Source: Campylobacterales bacterium
Lineage (GTDB): Bacteria > Campylobacterota > Campylobacteria > Campylobacterales > QNZT01
Reading direction: 5' to 3'
Length of the DNA stretch: 34,496 nt
NCBI GenBank assembly: GCA_024278835.1
Contig: JAJRSK010000020.1
Span: 1 to 34,496, forward strand
Shown: positions 27,114 through 34,496 of the stretch, piece after piece
Numbering within the stretch: position 1 is the stretch's first letter
Layout: every line of letters starts with the position of its first letter
The notes under the pieces: model-generated
What the model was told of the DNA's origin: nothing
What the model saw: only the letters and a program-made list of their open reading frames with translations
Database searches by the model: none
Position numbers and translations under genes: made by a program

Positions 27114-27115
27114 AT
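27097..27115. promoter_or_regulatory. 19-bp palindrome between divergent promoters (candidate operator)
   Basis: ATTTGATTTAAAATCAAAT is a perfect inverted repeat with 9-base arms and a 1-base centre. It covers the -35 boxes of both divergent promoters, so a bound protein could control both. It resembles a CRP/FNR half-site pair (TTGAT/ATCAA) but with five bases between instead of four. Confidence 0.5.
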
Positions 27116-27127
27116 TGATACTATAAT
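27099..27127 (+). promoter_or_regulatory. Sigma-70-like promoter of the 27154 gene and bpt
   Basis: TTGATT (27099-27104) and TATAAT (27122-27127) are 17 bases apart, 26 bases upstream of the ATG at 27154. The layout mirrors the aroG promoter. Confidence 0.65.
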
Positions 27128-27153
27128 GTCAATAAAAAAAGTGAGAAAAGTAG

Positions 27154-27603
27154 ATGATAGATATATTTTCAGTCGTGTTAGTCGGGTCAGTTGTGACTTA
27201 TTTCATGTATCAAAATATCAATAAGGTAACAAAAGCAATAGATATTAAAACAAAAGATAATTCCCCAAGATTCGCCATGTTTTCAGTCAAGATACAAGAG
27301 TATATCAGGGCACTTAAGAAAGATTTAGATGAAGATGTTGAGAGTTCAAATCCTCGCTTTTTTAGAAATGAGCATTGCGATGATAAAAGTGTCACGAGAG
27401 AATTAAATGACTTGATTAGAAAAGCGTCTTTTTATGAAACGGTGTTAGCAAAAAATAAAACACAGCGTGAAGCAGAGGCTGATTTTGTAGAAATTTTAGA
27501 GCGTTTAGAGCGCGTTGTTGCACAAAACTGTGTTAACGGCAGCCAAGAAGCGGAAAAATTAAAAGAAGAGATATTTAACGAGTATCAAAAAATATTAGGC
27601 TAA
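27154..27603 (+). CDS. Membrane-anchored coiled-coil protein of unknown function
   Basis: A 149-residue protein with one N-terminal transmembrane segment (IFSVVLVGSVVTYFMYQNI) and a charged, mostly helical remainder (for example LERLERVVAQNC and EAEKLKEEIFNEYQKILG). I recognise no family. It is three bases upstream of bpt, so the two are probably co-transcribed from the promoter at 27099-27127. Confidence 0.75.
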   Translation: MIDIFSVVLVGSVVTYFMYQNINKVTKAIDIKTKDNSPRFAMFSVKIQEYIRALKKDLDEDVESSNPRFFRNEHCDDKSVTRELNDLIRKASFYETVLAKNKTQREAEADFVEILERLERVVAQNCVNGSQEAEKLKEEIFNEYQKILG

Positions 27604-27606
27604 AAG

Positions 27607-28344
27607 ATGCGTAAAGTGCCCTTGGTTGATACCGATATCATCGAGTTTTCAACACTTCAATCTCCTTGTGTCTACATAAAAGGCAAGCAGATGAAGATGG
27701 CATATAAGTATATCAAGGAGTGTTCTCTCTCCCTCTCTACTAAGTTAATTCAACGGGGCTGGAGACGTTTTGGTCACTACTACTCTGCCCCAGTTTGTGA
27801 AGCATGTGATGCTTGTCAAAGCATGCGTATCTCTGTCAATGAATTTGTTTTTTCTAAATCTATCAGACGGATTATGAAGAAAAATGCTAACACACGCGTC
27901 TTGGTTCGAAAACCTAGTATCTCTCCTGATCATCTGGCTTTATATGAAAAATACCACCGCTATATGCAAGAGAAAAAAGGTTGGGAATATTACCCCGTCA
28001 ATGCAGAATCCTACGCGGATCTCTATGGTAAAGGGCACTCCTCTTATGGATATGAGATACTCTATATCAGAGATGAAAAGCTCATCGGTGTGGATTTGGT
28101 GGATTTTTTAGAAGATGGCGTTTCGGCTATCTATTTTTACTATGATCCTGATTATATGTATCTCTCTTTAGGGAAGTTTTCACTTTATAAGCAGATAGAG
28201 ATGGCGAAAGAGCGGCAATTAGCGTGGATTTACCTAGGCTATTATGTCAAAGAGTGCGACAGTTTAAATTATAAAGCTGCCTACAAACCCCACCAAATTC
28301 TAAAAAACAACCCTAGTTTGAAAGAGCAAGCTATTTGGGAGTAG
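27607..28344 (+). CDS. bpt: Aspartate/glutamate leucyltransferase Bpt
   Basis: Bpt transfers leucine from Leu-tRNA to N-terminal Asp or Glu of proteins, marking them for ClpS/ClpAP degradation. The 245-residue protein has the N-terminal cysteine motif (C21-V-Y and VCEACDAC, C64/C67/C70) and core segments (CQSMRISVNEF, GWEYYPV, GVDLVDFLEDGVSAIYFYYDPDY). Its stop codon (TAG, 28342-28344) directly abuts the stop codon of the convergent kinase gene, leaving no room for a terminator between them. Confidence 0.92.
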   Translation: MRKVPLVDTDIIEFSTLQSPCVYIKGKQMKMAYKYIKECSLSLSTKLIQRGWRRFGHYYSAPVCEACDACQSMRISVNEFVFSKSIRRIMKKNANTRVLVRKPSISPDHLALYEKYHRYMQEKKGWEYYPVNAESYADLYGKGHSSYGYEILYIRDEKLIGVDLVDFLEDGVSAIYFYYDPDYMYLSLGKFSLYKQIEMAKERQLAWIYLGYYVKECDSLNYKAAYKPHQILKNNPSLKEQAIWE

Positions 28345-29535
28345 TTAGGTTTTAAGTGTGATTGTAAAACAAGCTCCTTTGTCTTTATTGCTGACGTTGA
28401 ATAGACCCTCATGATGTTTTTCAATGATAGTTTTTGACATATACAGCCCCAATCCTGTACCATTTTTTTCATCTTTAGTAGAAAAATAGGGATCAAATAT
28501 CTTTGACAATAAATCTTCTTTGATACCGCCACCATTGTCTGATATCTCTATCATGATACCTTCCTTCGTGTCAGAAGTTTCTATCATGATAAGGGGATTT
28601 TGTATCTTTTTTTCTTTAAAATTATCTTGGGCATTTTTAAAGATATTTAAAAATACTTGCATCATTTCTCCCTCTGCCATCAATATAGACTTACTATCAT
28701 GATAGGATTCTTCTATCATGATACCTTGTGATGTCATAGAGGTTTTGATGATATCTAGTGATTTACGGATGGGGTCTTGGATAGAGCATATTTTTTTCTC
28801 TTTGTTAGGATTCTAAAAATTTCTAAAGTCGTCTATCGTGGTAGAAAGACCTTGTACATAGTTGTCAATATTCTCTAACTTCTCTTGCATAAATGTTTCG
28901 CAAGCACTAACTCCCTCTTTAGATGTCAAGTCAAATTTTCCACTCATAAGCTTAAGTTGCATATTGATAACTGTTGAAGAGATGGTACCAAGAGGCTGTC
29001 TCCATTGGTGGGCAATCATACTTATCATCTCTCCCATCTGTGCTAGTCGTGACTGTTGGAGTAGATGATTATCTTGTGCTCTTAATTTTTCTACATGCTG
29101 ACAAGCTATGAGAGAGTTTGCAAATTTTTGATTGATAGGTCTTAGTGCTTTTTGTACGATAGTATCGATGGGATTTGTATGTCTTATAAGCATCAAGTAT
29201 CCAAATTCTTCTAAAGCGTAGAGATAATAATAACGCTCATTTTTTTCAACAATAAAAGGTAATGATTTTTGAAAATAAGATTGCTCAATATATTTTAAAT
29301 CCGTGGATATCGTATCTAGTATAGCCACTACCTCTTTATCTGATTTTAATATTTTAGGTTTGGCGCTATGAAAGATAAAAGAGTCTTTGATCTTTTCAAA
29401 GAGGATAACGCCTGCTAAATCCAACTGTTGTACATAACTTAAGAGTGCATCATCGACTGTTTTTTTGAGTTCAAAGGAGGTGCCTATATGTAACAATATC
29501 TCCAACATGGCACTATTTAAAAAGGTATTATTCAT
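28345..29535 (-). pseudogene. GAF-like sensor histidine kinase interrupted by an amber codon
   Basis: One frame of 396 codons broken only by TAG at 28813-28815 (codon 241). Residues 1-150 form a GAF-like cytosolic sensor. The H-box AHQWRQPLG (H176) follows, then LSTTIDDFRNF and the amber codon, then NPNKEKK. The ATPase part after the stop is complete: NIFKNAQDNF, ISDNGGGI, FDPYFSTK, GTGLGLYMSK. The two paralogues downstream in this sequence have TAT (Tyr) at the amber position, so one T-to-G change explains it. The second half has no ribosome binding site before its ATG (28737). It may be a recent pseudogene, a suppressed codon or a sequence error. Its start overlaps the FIST gene by ATGA. 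Four TATCATGATA copies lie in the second half. Confidence 0.8.
28549..28723. repeat. Cluster of four TATCATGATA palindromes
   Basis: Exact copies at 28549-28558, 28582-28591, 28695-28704 and 28714-28723, all inside the ATPase part of the interrupted kinase. Three read Ile-Met-Ile and one Tyr-His-Asp. This is the densest group in the window. Confidence 0.9.
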
Positions 29536-30641
29536 GAGAAACGCTCCATGTTGGCAAGGACAGAGGTTTTATTGTAAAACTCTAAGTAGTGTTTTTTATT
29601 GTTTGCTATTTCTCCTAGGGATAAGGCACCAATCAAGATGCCCCCTTCTTCATACACTGCCTCTAACTCTTGATGAAAAAGTGATTCCATAAATAAAACA
29701 CGCGAAATACAATCGATAAAAAGGCTAAAGTGTTTTCCTTCAAAATAGGCATCATCTTTTGCTTCTTTGGCTGCTGCAACTAGGGATTCATTGCTGCCAT
29801 GAAGGATGGAGACAAATGAGTTGACAGCGACATCCCCAACACAAACCAAGCTGTTGTCTTCTATCATGATAGGGTCTCTTACGACCATCTCCGCTGAAAG
29901 TTTATTGATTCCTAAGGGGTAGGCTTTTGCAATTTCAAAGAAGTTTTGATCCGTTATCTTTTGTTTGGAAAGGGATTCGACCACTTCTTTATAGACTTCA
30001 AATGCTGGTTTATAGTCTAGTTCTATGATTTTATTTGCTTTTGATTGCGTGACATTAAACGGGTCAGATACACTCTCCCAACCATGTTTCACACCTATAG
30101 CACTCTGGCGCTTTGTGGTGGCCAAGATGGCCGCATCTTTTAAAAGACCCTTGTTGCTAAAGAGACAAGGTTTTTGTTCAAAGGATAAAGACCCTGCACC
30201 ACCACCTATATAGTTTATACTAAGACCATAATTTTCAAAAAGAGCCAAGATCAAATCATTGATATGTTGACTTAAGCCATCCACAAAAACAAACATACTA
30301 TTGACAGTATCATCGAGTTCGCCAAATGTTGCTTCAATTTTCTCATCTATTATCTCTAAAGTGGCATGTGAAAGATTATCAATGACTGATATCTCTAAGG
30401 TTTCATTAAGGGAAACGACTAAAGTACCTATCTTATAGTTTTTATTTTTATAGATGATTTGGGGGAATATTCCTCCAATGATTGGGATAGAGAAGCTAGA
30501 TAAAATGGCACTCAGTGCATCACTATCATGGTGGTTCTCATCACAAGATAAAATCAAAATAGATTGTGCCTTTTGCACAGATTTTTCTATCAGTGATTTA
30601 AAATCTTCTAAACTATCATTTTGTATAAATTCTACATCCAT
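29532..30641 (-). CDS. FIST domain sensory protein
   Basis: A 369-residue protein covering the FIST_N and FIST_C regions. FIST domains are proposed ligand sensors in signal transduction. Visible landmarks are IPIIGGIF, the glycine-rich INYIGGGAGSLSF, AIGVKHGWESVS, YPLGINKLSAEMVVRDP and the FIST_C tail LFIDCISRVLFM and GILIGALSLGEIANN. There are no membrane segments, so it is cytosolic. It lies one base after the upstream kinase gene and overlaps the next kinase by ATGA. It probably feeds the GAF-type kinase, which is inference. A TATCATGATA copy at 29862-29871 encodes PIMIED. Confidence 0.88.
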   Translation of the reverse strand: MDVEFIQNDSLEDFKSLIEKSVQKAQSILILSCDENHHDSDALSAILSSFSIPIIGGIFPQIIYKNKNYKIGTLVVSLNETLEISVIDNLSHATLEIIDEKIEATFGELDDTVNSMFVFVDGLSQHINDLILALFENYGLSINYIGGGAGSLSFEQKPCLFSNKGLLKDAAILATTKRQSAIGVKHGWESVSDPFNVTQSKANKIIELDYKPAFEVYKEVVESLSKQKITDQNFFEIAKAYPLGINKLSAEMVVRDPIMIEDNSLVCVGDVAVNSFVSILHGSNESLVAAAKEAKDDAYFEGKHFSLFIDCISRVLFMESLFHQELEAVYEEGGILIGALSLGEIANNKKHYLEFYNKTSVLANMERFS

Positions 30642-30642
30642 A

Positions 30643-32160
30643 CTACTTCTCCCTGTCCCTTATATAGATAACAAATTCTGCCCCATTGTATCTATTATTG
30701 ACACTTAGTTTACCATCATGATGCTCTTGGATGATAATTTTTGACATATAAAGTCCCAAACCTGTTCCATTTTTTTTATTTTTTGTTGAAAAGTAAGGGT
30801 CAAAGACCTGTGCTATGTACGCCTCAGGAATACCCCCACCATTATCAGATATGTATACTTCTACGCCATCACTTGTATCCACACTTGTGATAAATATCTT
30901 AGGATTTATGCTGCCTTTTTCTTTAAAGTTATCTTGAGCATTTTTAAATATATTCAAAAATACTTGCATTAATTCACCTTCTGCCATGGAAAATGATCTT
31001 GTGCTTTCGTACTTTTCAAGCACTTCAATCCCCGTTGAACGCAGTGAAGATTTGATGATATCTAATGCTTTATGTATAGGTGCATTGATAGTGCCTACTG
31101 TGCTCTCTTTGTTGGGATTATAAAAATTTCTAAAATCATCAATCGTCGTAGAAAGGTTTTGTACATAGCTATCGATATTTCCTAATTTTTTGTCTAAAAA
31201 TTTCTTGCAATCCTGGGCACCCTCTTTGGTCTCTAAATCATATTTATCCATAGACATTTTTACTTCGATATTTGAAACTGTGGCAGCAATGGAGCCTAGA
31301 GGCTGTCTCCATTGGTGGGCTATCATAGAGAGTAGTTCACCCATCTGTGCCATACGAGATTGTTGAAAAAGTTTTTGGTCTTTGGCGCGGTTTTTTGCAA
31401 TCTCATCTTGGACCCTATCTTCCAATGTATGATTAGCACGTTCTAGGGCAAGTGATGTTTCAAAAACAAGCTTAGAAAGTTTTGAATGATAACGGGCATA
31501 GAGAAAAGAGGTGCTTAAAATCAAACTCAACAGTATAAGAACAAAAAATATTGTTTTATCCTGATTTTCTTCTAATAATAGACTTAATTTACTCTGCCTT
31601 ACCTCGATATCAATAATTCCACGTAAATCACCCAATTGGTAGTCATAAGCAGCACTATAGTTCTCATTGATGATTTGAGGAGCATCTTCTCTTTTGCCAT
31701 GACAGCTAAGACACTTTTGGCTGATATAGAGCGGTTGAGAATAGTAGTGTTTTTCCCCAATAGTTTGAAAAAAAGATTTTTTATCTTTATGTGCTACAAA
31801 ATATTTTATCACTTCTAGTTGTCTCTTATTCGCCAAATTTTCTGGGTTTCTTGGTCTGTCAGAAACGGTGGCAATTTTGGACTTTGTATTTAGTTCAGAA
31901 AATATTTTTGCAATTTCATTGGTTGTTTTGACTGGTAAAAAGTCAATATTTGAGACATTTAATGTGGCATGGTTTCTGATAAAGATATCTTGATATGTAT
32001 TTCTAAAAGCAACTAAAAAATCTGCAATTGATTCTGCCTCATACTGTATAGAGAGCTCTTTTATCTTTTGGGTTGCTTTATGATCATAGGTGAGCTTGAT
32101 AGCAAATATGCCTATCATGATAAGGGCAAATATCACAAATAGTTTATAATGTTTATTCAT
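30643..32160 (-). CDS. Sensor histidine kinase with c-type haem-binding periplasmic domain
   Basis: A 505-residue membrane kinase. It has a transmembrane helix (about 7-23) and a periplasmic Tll0287/DUF3365-like domain (about 30-195) with the haem motif CLSCH (150-154). A second helix is at about 203-222 (TIFFVLILLSLILSTSFLYA), followed by a short coiled coil. The kinase core has AHQWRQPLG (H282), DDFRNFYNPNKE, NIFKNAQDNF, ISDNGGGI and GTGLGLYMSK. The haem domain suggests redox, NO or similar gas sensing (family knowledge). It starts one base after the four-base gap following the SBP-PAS kinase, so the operon is tight. A TATCATGATA copy (32113-32122) encodes LIMIG in the first helix. Confidence 0.9.
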   Translation of the reverse strand: MNKHYKLFVIFALIMIGIFAIKLTYDHKATQKIKELSIQYEAESIADFLVAFRNTYQDIFIRNHATLNVSNIDFLPVKTTNEIAKIFSELNTKSKIATVSDRPRNPENLANKRQLEVIKYFVAHKDKKSFFQTIGEKHYYSQPLYISQKCLSCHGKREDAPQIINENYSAAYDYQLGDLRGIIDIEVRQSKLSLLLEENQDKTIFFVLILLSLILSTSFLYARYHSKLSKLVFETSLALERANHTLEDRVQDEIAKNRAKDQKLFQQSRMAQMGELLSMIAHQWRQPLGSIAATVSNIEVKMSMDKYDLETKEGAQDCKKFLDKKLGNIDSYVQNLSTTIDDFRNFYNPNKESTVGTINAPIHKALDIIKSSLRSTGIEVLEKYESTRSFSMAEGELMQVFLNIFKNAQDNFKEKGSINPKIFITSVDTSDGVEVYISDNGGGIPEAYIAQVFDPYFSTKNKKNGTGLGLYMSKIIIQEHHDGKLSVNNRYNGAEFVIYIRDREK

Positions 32161-32164
32161 TGCA

Positions 32165-34384
32165 TCAGCCTTTTAAAGTGATGCTAAAAGTAACACCTGT
32201 ATCATTGTTTTTTACAGAAAGTTTTCCATCATGGTGCTCTTGGATGATAGTTTTAGACATATACAGCCCTAAACCCGTCCCATTTTTTTCATCTTTTGTG
32301 GAGAAATAAGGGTCAAATATCTTTGTGATGATAGCATCAGGGATGCCCCCACCATTGTCAGATATGGATACTTCAATACCACTAAGCGTATCTTTTGTTT
32401 CTATCATGAGAGAAGCATTAGCTATCTGCTTCTCTTTAAAATTATCTTGTGCATTTTTGATGATATTTAAAAAGACTTGCATCAGCTCAGAATCATAAAT
32501 CTCTAGTGTTTTTTGACTCTTAAAGTGTGTGATTATCTCTACACCATTGGCTTTTGCGCTAGCTTCAATGATGGAGAGGGACTTTTGTATAGGTACATTG
32601 ATGCTGAGTAACTTTTTCTCTTTATTTGGTTTATAAAAATTTCTAAAGTCATCAATAGTTGTTGAGAGACTTTCTACATATGTTTCTATATTTGTAAGTT
32701 GTTCATCAAGATATACCGCACACTCTTTTTGTCCCTCTTTGTTATCTAGGTTATAACTTTCAAACATCATTTTCATCTTTAAGTCAATACTAGTAGCAGC
32801 AATGGCACCCAAAGGTTGTCTCCACTGGTGTGCTATCATGCTTATCATCTCTCCCATTTGTGCCATGCGGGATTGTTGTAGTAACTGTTTATCTTTCCCT
32901 CTATTTTTATTAACTTCCTCTTGTACTCTCTTCTCTAAGCTACTATTTATCTGTAATATCTCTGCTTCTAACTCTTTTCTTGTTTGTATATCTCTCCAAA
33001 CTACATGGATTAAATCTTTATGATTTAGATACACTTTAGTGAGTACGATTTCAGCCCAAAAATTTTCTCCATTTTTTCGTGTATGCATCCATTCAAAATT
33101 ATTTGAACCTGTTTCAATCGCGATATGCATCATCTCATTGGCTTTTTCTAACGAGGCTCTTCCATCTGGTTGAAACTCTGGACTTAAGTCGGAGGGGTGC
33201 AAATCTAAGACTTTCTCTCGTGATGGGTATCCCAGCATCTTTACGATAGATTCATTACAATCTACAAACTTTCCATCCTCTATAATAAACACCCCATCGC
33301 TTGATTTTTGATAAATTGTCTCAAAAGTCTCTTTTTGTGCTTGGATTTCATTTTTTAGCGTACTCTGCATTATCAAAAAATATGAGACAATAAAGAGTAA
33401 AGTCAAAAATCCTGCGATAAGTTGCCATACCACAGTATAATCAATCACTTTTTGGCTGGTAGCACTCACCCAGTTATCATAAATCTCTTTTTTTTCTTTT
33501 TCCGTGATAGTTAGCAAGGCTTTATTGATGATAGCGAGTAACTCAGAATCTGTTTTTTGGATAAGATAATGATGCTTAAATTTAAAAGTTGTTAAACCAG
33601 ATATCTTTAAATCATCCAAATGTAGTGCAGAGATATAGTGCAAAGCAGGTGCTATATGTCCTACATATGCATCAGCTTCACCACTTTTAACTAAAAGTAG
33701 TGCTTCTTGTATGCTTTTAGTGGTCATAATCTTGATATCTGGATAATGTTTTTTTATAAACTGATGACTAGTATAGTTTTCAGGAACGGCGATAGTTTTA
33801 TTCGTGAATAGATCAAGATTTTCTATGTATTTATAGGTAGCATCTGTTACGATTACCATCGGATGTTGGGCATAGGTATCAGAAAATAATCCTAAGTTTT
33901 TCTCTTTTAGACTTGAATCAACACCGGGGATGATATCAATCTTCTTCTCTTTAAATTGCCTTAAAACATCATCCCAAGAGTGAGAGGGTTTAAAGACAAA
34001 TGTTAATCCTGTTTTTTTAGATACAAGGTCTAGGTAATCTCCCATAATACCATGCATATTGCCATTTTTTATAACGGATGAGGGGTTCCAGTTGACTTCA
34101 CTATAGGTAAGGACGGGATGTGCATCTATCCATTGCTGCTGTTTTAGTGTGAAGGTCAATTTCTTTTTGGCATTATCGTGATAGATAAATGTATCTACAT
34201 CTATCTTTTTTTCAACATAACCAAATAGATTAAAAATATCATAGATGCGTTGTATCTTATGGCCATCAATATGCCCCAAATCTAGATCATTAAAGTAGGC
34301 TAATTGTTTGAGTGCATGGGCTTCATAAAGTAACGCTTCTTTGGATTTACCTTGGCTATTGTATTTGGCGGATTCGCATACCAA
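32165..34384 (-). CDS. Sensor histidine kinase with solute-binding and PAS domains, probably 5'-truncated
   Basis: Domain order: residues 1-80 look like the tail of another extracellular domain (IQRIYDIFNLFGYV). An SBP_bac_3-like periplasmic domain covers about 90-308 (LTYSEVNWNPSS, DIIPGVDSS, TIAVPENYTS, SGEADAYVGHI). A transmembrane helix is at 318-340, a PAS domain at about 352-470, then a coiled coil. The kinase core has AHQWRQPLG (H519), DDFRNFYKPNKE, NIIKNAQDNF, ISDNGGGI and GTGLGLYMSK. The protein starts at TTG with no signal peptide, although its sensor must be periplasmic. An in-frame stop lies three codons upstream, right where an IS30-like end begins. The 5' end is therefore probably lost to the insertion. 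There is no response regulator in the window. Confidence 0.82.
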   Translation of the reverse strand: MVCESAKYNSQGKSKEALLYEAHALKQLAYFNDLDLGHIDGHKIQRIYDIFNLFGYVEKKIDVDTFIYHDNAKKKLTFTLKQQQWIDAHPVLTYSEVNWNPSSVIKNGNMHGIMGDYLDLVSKKTGLTFVFKPSHSWDDVLRQFKEKKIDIIPGVDSSLKEKNLGLFSDTYAQHPMVIVTDATYKYIENLDLFTNKTIAVPENYTSHQFIKKHYPDIKIMTTKSIQEALLLVKSGEADAYVGHIAPALHYISALHLDDLKISGLTTFKFKHHYLIQKTDSELLAIINKALLTITEKEKKEIYDNWVSATSQKVIDYTVVWQLIAGFLTLLFIVSYFLIMQSTLKNEIQAQKETFETIYQKSSDGVFIIEDGKFVDCNESIVKMLGYPSREKVLDLHPSDLSPEFQPDGRASLEKANEMMHIAIETGSNNFEWMHTRKNGENFWAEIVLTKVYLNHKDLIHVVWRDIQTRKELEAEILQINSSLEKRVQEEVNKNRGKDKQLLQQSRMAQMGEMISMIAHQWRQPLGAIAATSIDLKMKMMFESYNLDNKEGQKECAVYLDEQLTNIETYVESLSTTIDDFRNFYKPNKEKKLLSINVPIQKSLSIIEASAKANGVEIITHFKSQKTLEIYDSELMQVFLNIIKNAQDNFKEKQIANASLMIETKDTLSGIEVSISDNGGGIPDAIITKIFDPYFSTKDEKNGTGLGLYMSKTIIQEHHDGKLSVKNNDTGVTFSITLKG

Positions 34385-34392
34385 GCGAATAC

Positions 34393-34496
34393 CCTAACTA
34401 AAAATTGATTGTGTATTTAAGTCCAACAAGACTAAGATACCCAAAAACAATCAACTACTAAAGTTAAGGGGTAAAAATGTCATATAAACATCTCAG
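34393..34496 (+). mobile_element. Left end of an IS30-family element, runs off the window
   Basis: The truncated kinase frame stops at about 34393. The following AT-rich stretch contains an inverted pair, TTGATTGT (34405-34412) and ACAATCAA (34447-34454), and then a transposase-like start. The element boundary and terminal repeat cannot be fixed from one end. Confidence 0.5.
34477..34496 (+). CDS. IS30-family transposase, N-terminal fragment
   Basis: An ATG with AAGGGG upstream opens a frame reading MSYKHL to the window edge. M-x-Y-K/S-H-L is the usual beginning of IS30-family transposases. Only six full codons are visible, so the call rests on this motif plus the broken neighbouring gene. 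Confidence 0.5.

Larger units (their letters stand above)
1245..32122. repeat. Dispersed palindrome family TATCATGATA (18 exact copies)
   Basis: Exact copies start at 1245, 3142, 3840, 6677, 7127, 10557, 10829, 13533, 14148, 18715, 20697, 22598, 28549, 28582, 28695, 28714, 29862 and 32113. The base before is always C or T (12 C, 6 T). The base after is G or A in 15 of 18, giving YTATCATGATAR. Twelve copies encode Ile-Met-Ile, three encode Tyr-His-Asp, one is intergenic (3840) and two sit on gene starts (7127, 13533). The third frame contains TGA, so it cannot occur inside genes. The span given here is from the first copy to the last. Confidence 0.92.

Noticed and set aside
27097-27115. Classical FNR/CRP site
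   Set aside because: Half-sites fit but the spacer is five bases; kept only as an unnamed candidate operator.
28345-28737. Second half of the amber-interrupted kinase as an independent ATPase-only gene
   Set aside because: No ribosome binding site before its ATG, same frame as the upstream half, and paralogues show one continuous protein.
1245-32122. TATCATGATA as an operator for a single regulator
   Set aside because: Most copies are inside coding regions of unrelated genes, away from promoters.
1-34496. tRNA, rRNA, CRISPR array or prophage
   Set aside because: No cloverleaf-like segment, rRNA stretch, regularly spaced direct repeat array or phage structural gene was seen on either strand.

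Overview
The window is a gene-dense, AT-rich bacterial chromosome segment. It is best read as Campylobacterota (Epsilonproteobacteria), a free-living flagellated member of the Sulfurimonas/Sulfurovum/Arcobacter kind. This rests on the family types together: class II DAHP synthase, the Bpt leucyltransferase, separate PurS/PurQ/PurL, a 44-residue RpmH, FlgH, and kinases with the AHQWRQPL H-box typical of the group. The genus cannot be fixed from the sequence alone.

Layout. 1-1377: 3' part of purL (+). 1439-3061: a repeat-bearing peptidoglycan-binding lipoprotein and a YqeY-like protein (-). 3122-5077: flgH and rmuC (+). 5148-27057: a long run of minus-strand genes. In transcription order these are: aroG - DUF89 - PPP-type phosphatase; a BcsE-like degenerate GGDEF protein followed by an unlisted 37-residue membrane ORF; glyS; ctpA - purC - purS - purQ - SH3-like membrane protein - plsC; htpG and a FliL-like exported protein; ilvB - ilvN - lpxD - a small conserved ORF; and the classic rpmH - rnpA - yidD - yidC - jag - mnmE operon. 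27154-28344: a hypothetical gene and bpt (+). 28345-34384: a minus-strand signalling operon of three related histidine kinases and a FIST protein. It is interrupted by an amber codon at its distal end and, apparently, by an IS30-family element at its proximal end, which runs off the window. No gap between genes exceeds about 130 bases, and no tRNA, rRNA or CRISPR array was seen.

The most striking signal is not a gene. The exact 10-bp palindrome TATCATGATA occurs 18 times in 34.5 kb, where base composition predicts about 0.1. Most copies lie inside genes on both strands, nearly always in the frame reading Ile-Met-Ile or Tyr-His-Asp. It behaves like the HIP1 palindrome of cyanobacteria or a DNA uptake sequence. 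Other points of interest are a probable BcsE/BcsF-like c-di-GMP module with no cellulose genes around it, a nested-palindrome element inserted in frame into yidD, and several genes of the rpmH operon whose starts are not ATG.

How the genes work together. Much of the window is housekeeping: purine synthesis (purL, purC, purS, purQ), branched-chain and aromatic amino acid entry steps, lipid A and phospholipid acylation, and membrane protein insertion with tRNA modification. The 28-34 kb block is accessory sensory machinery, and its damage suggests it is decaying or being rearranged.
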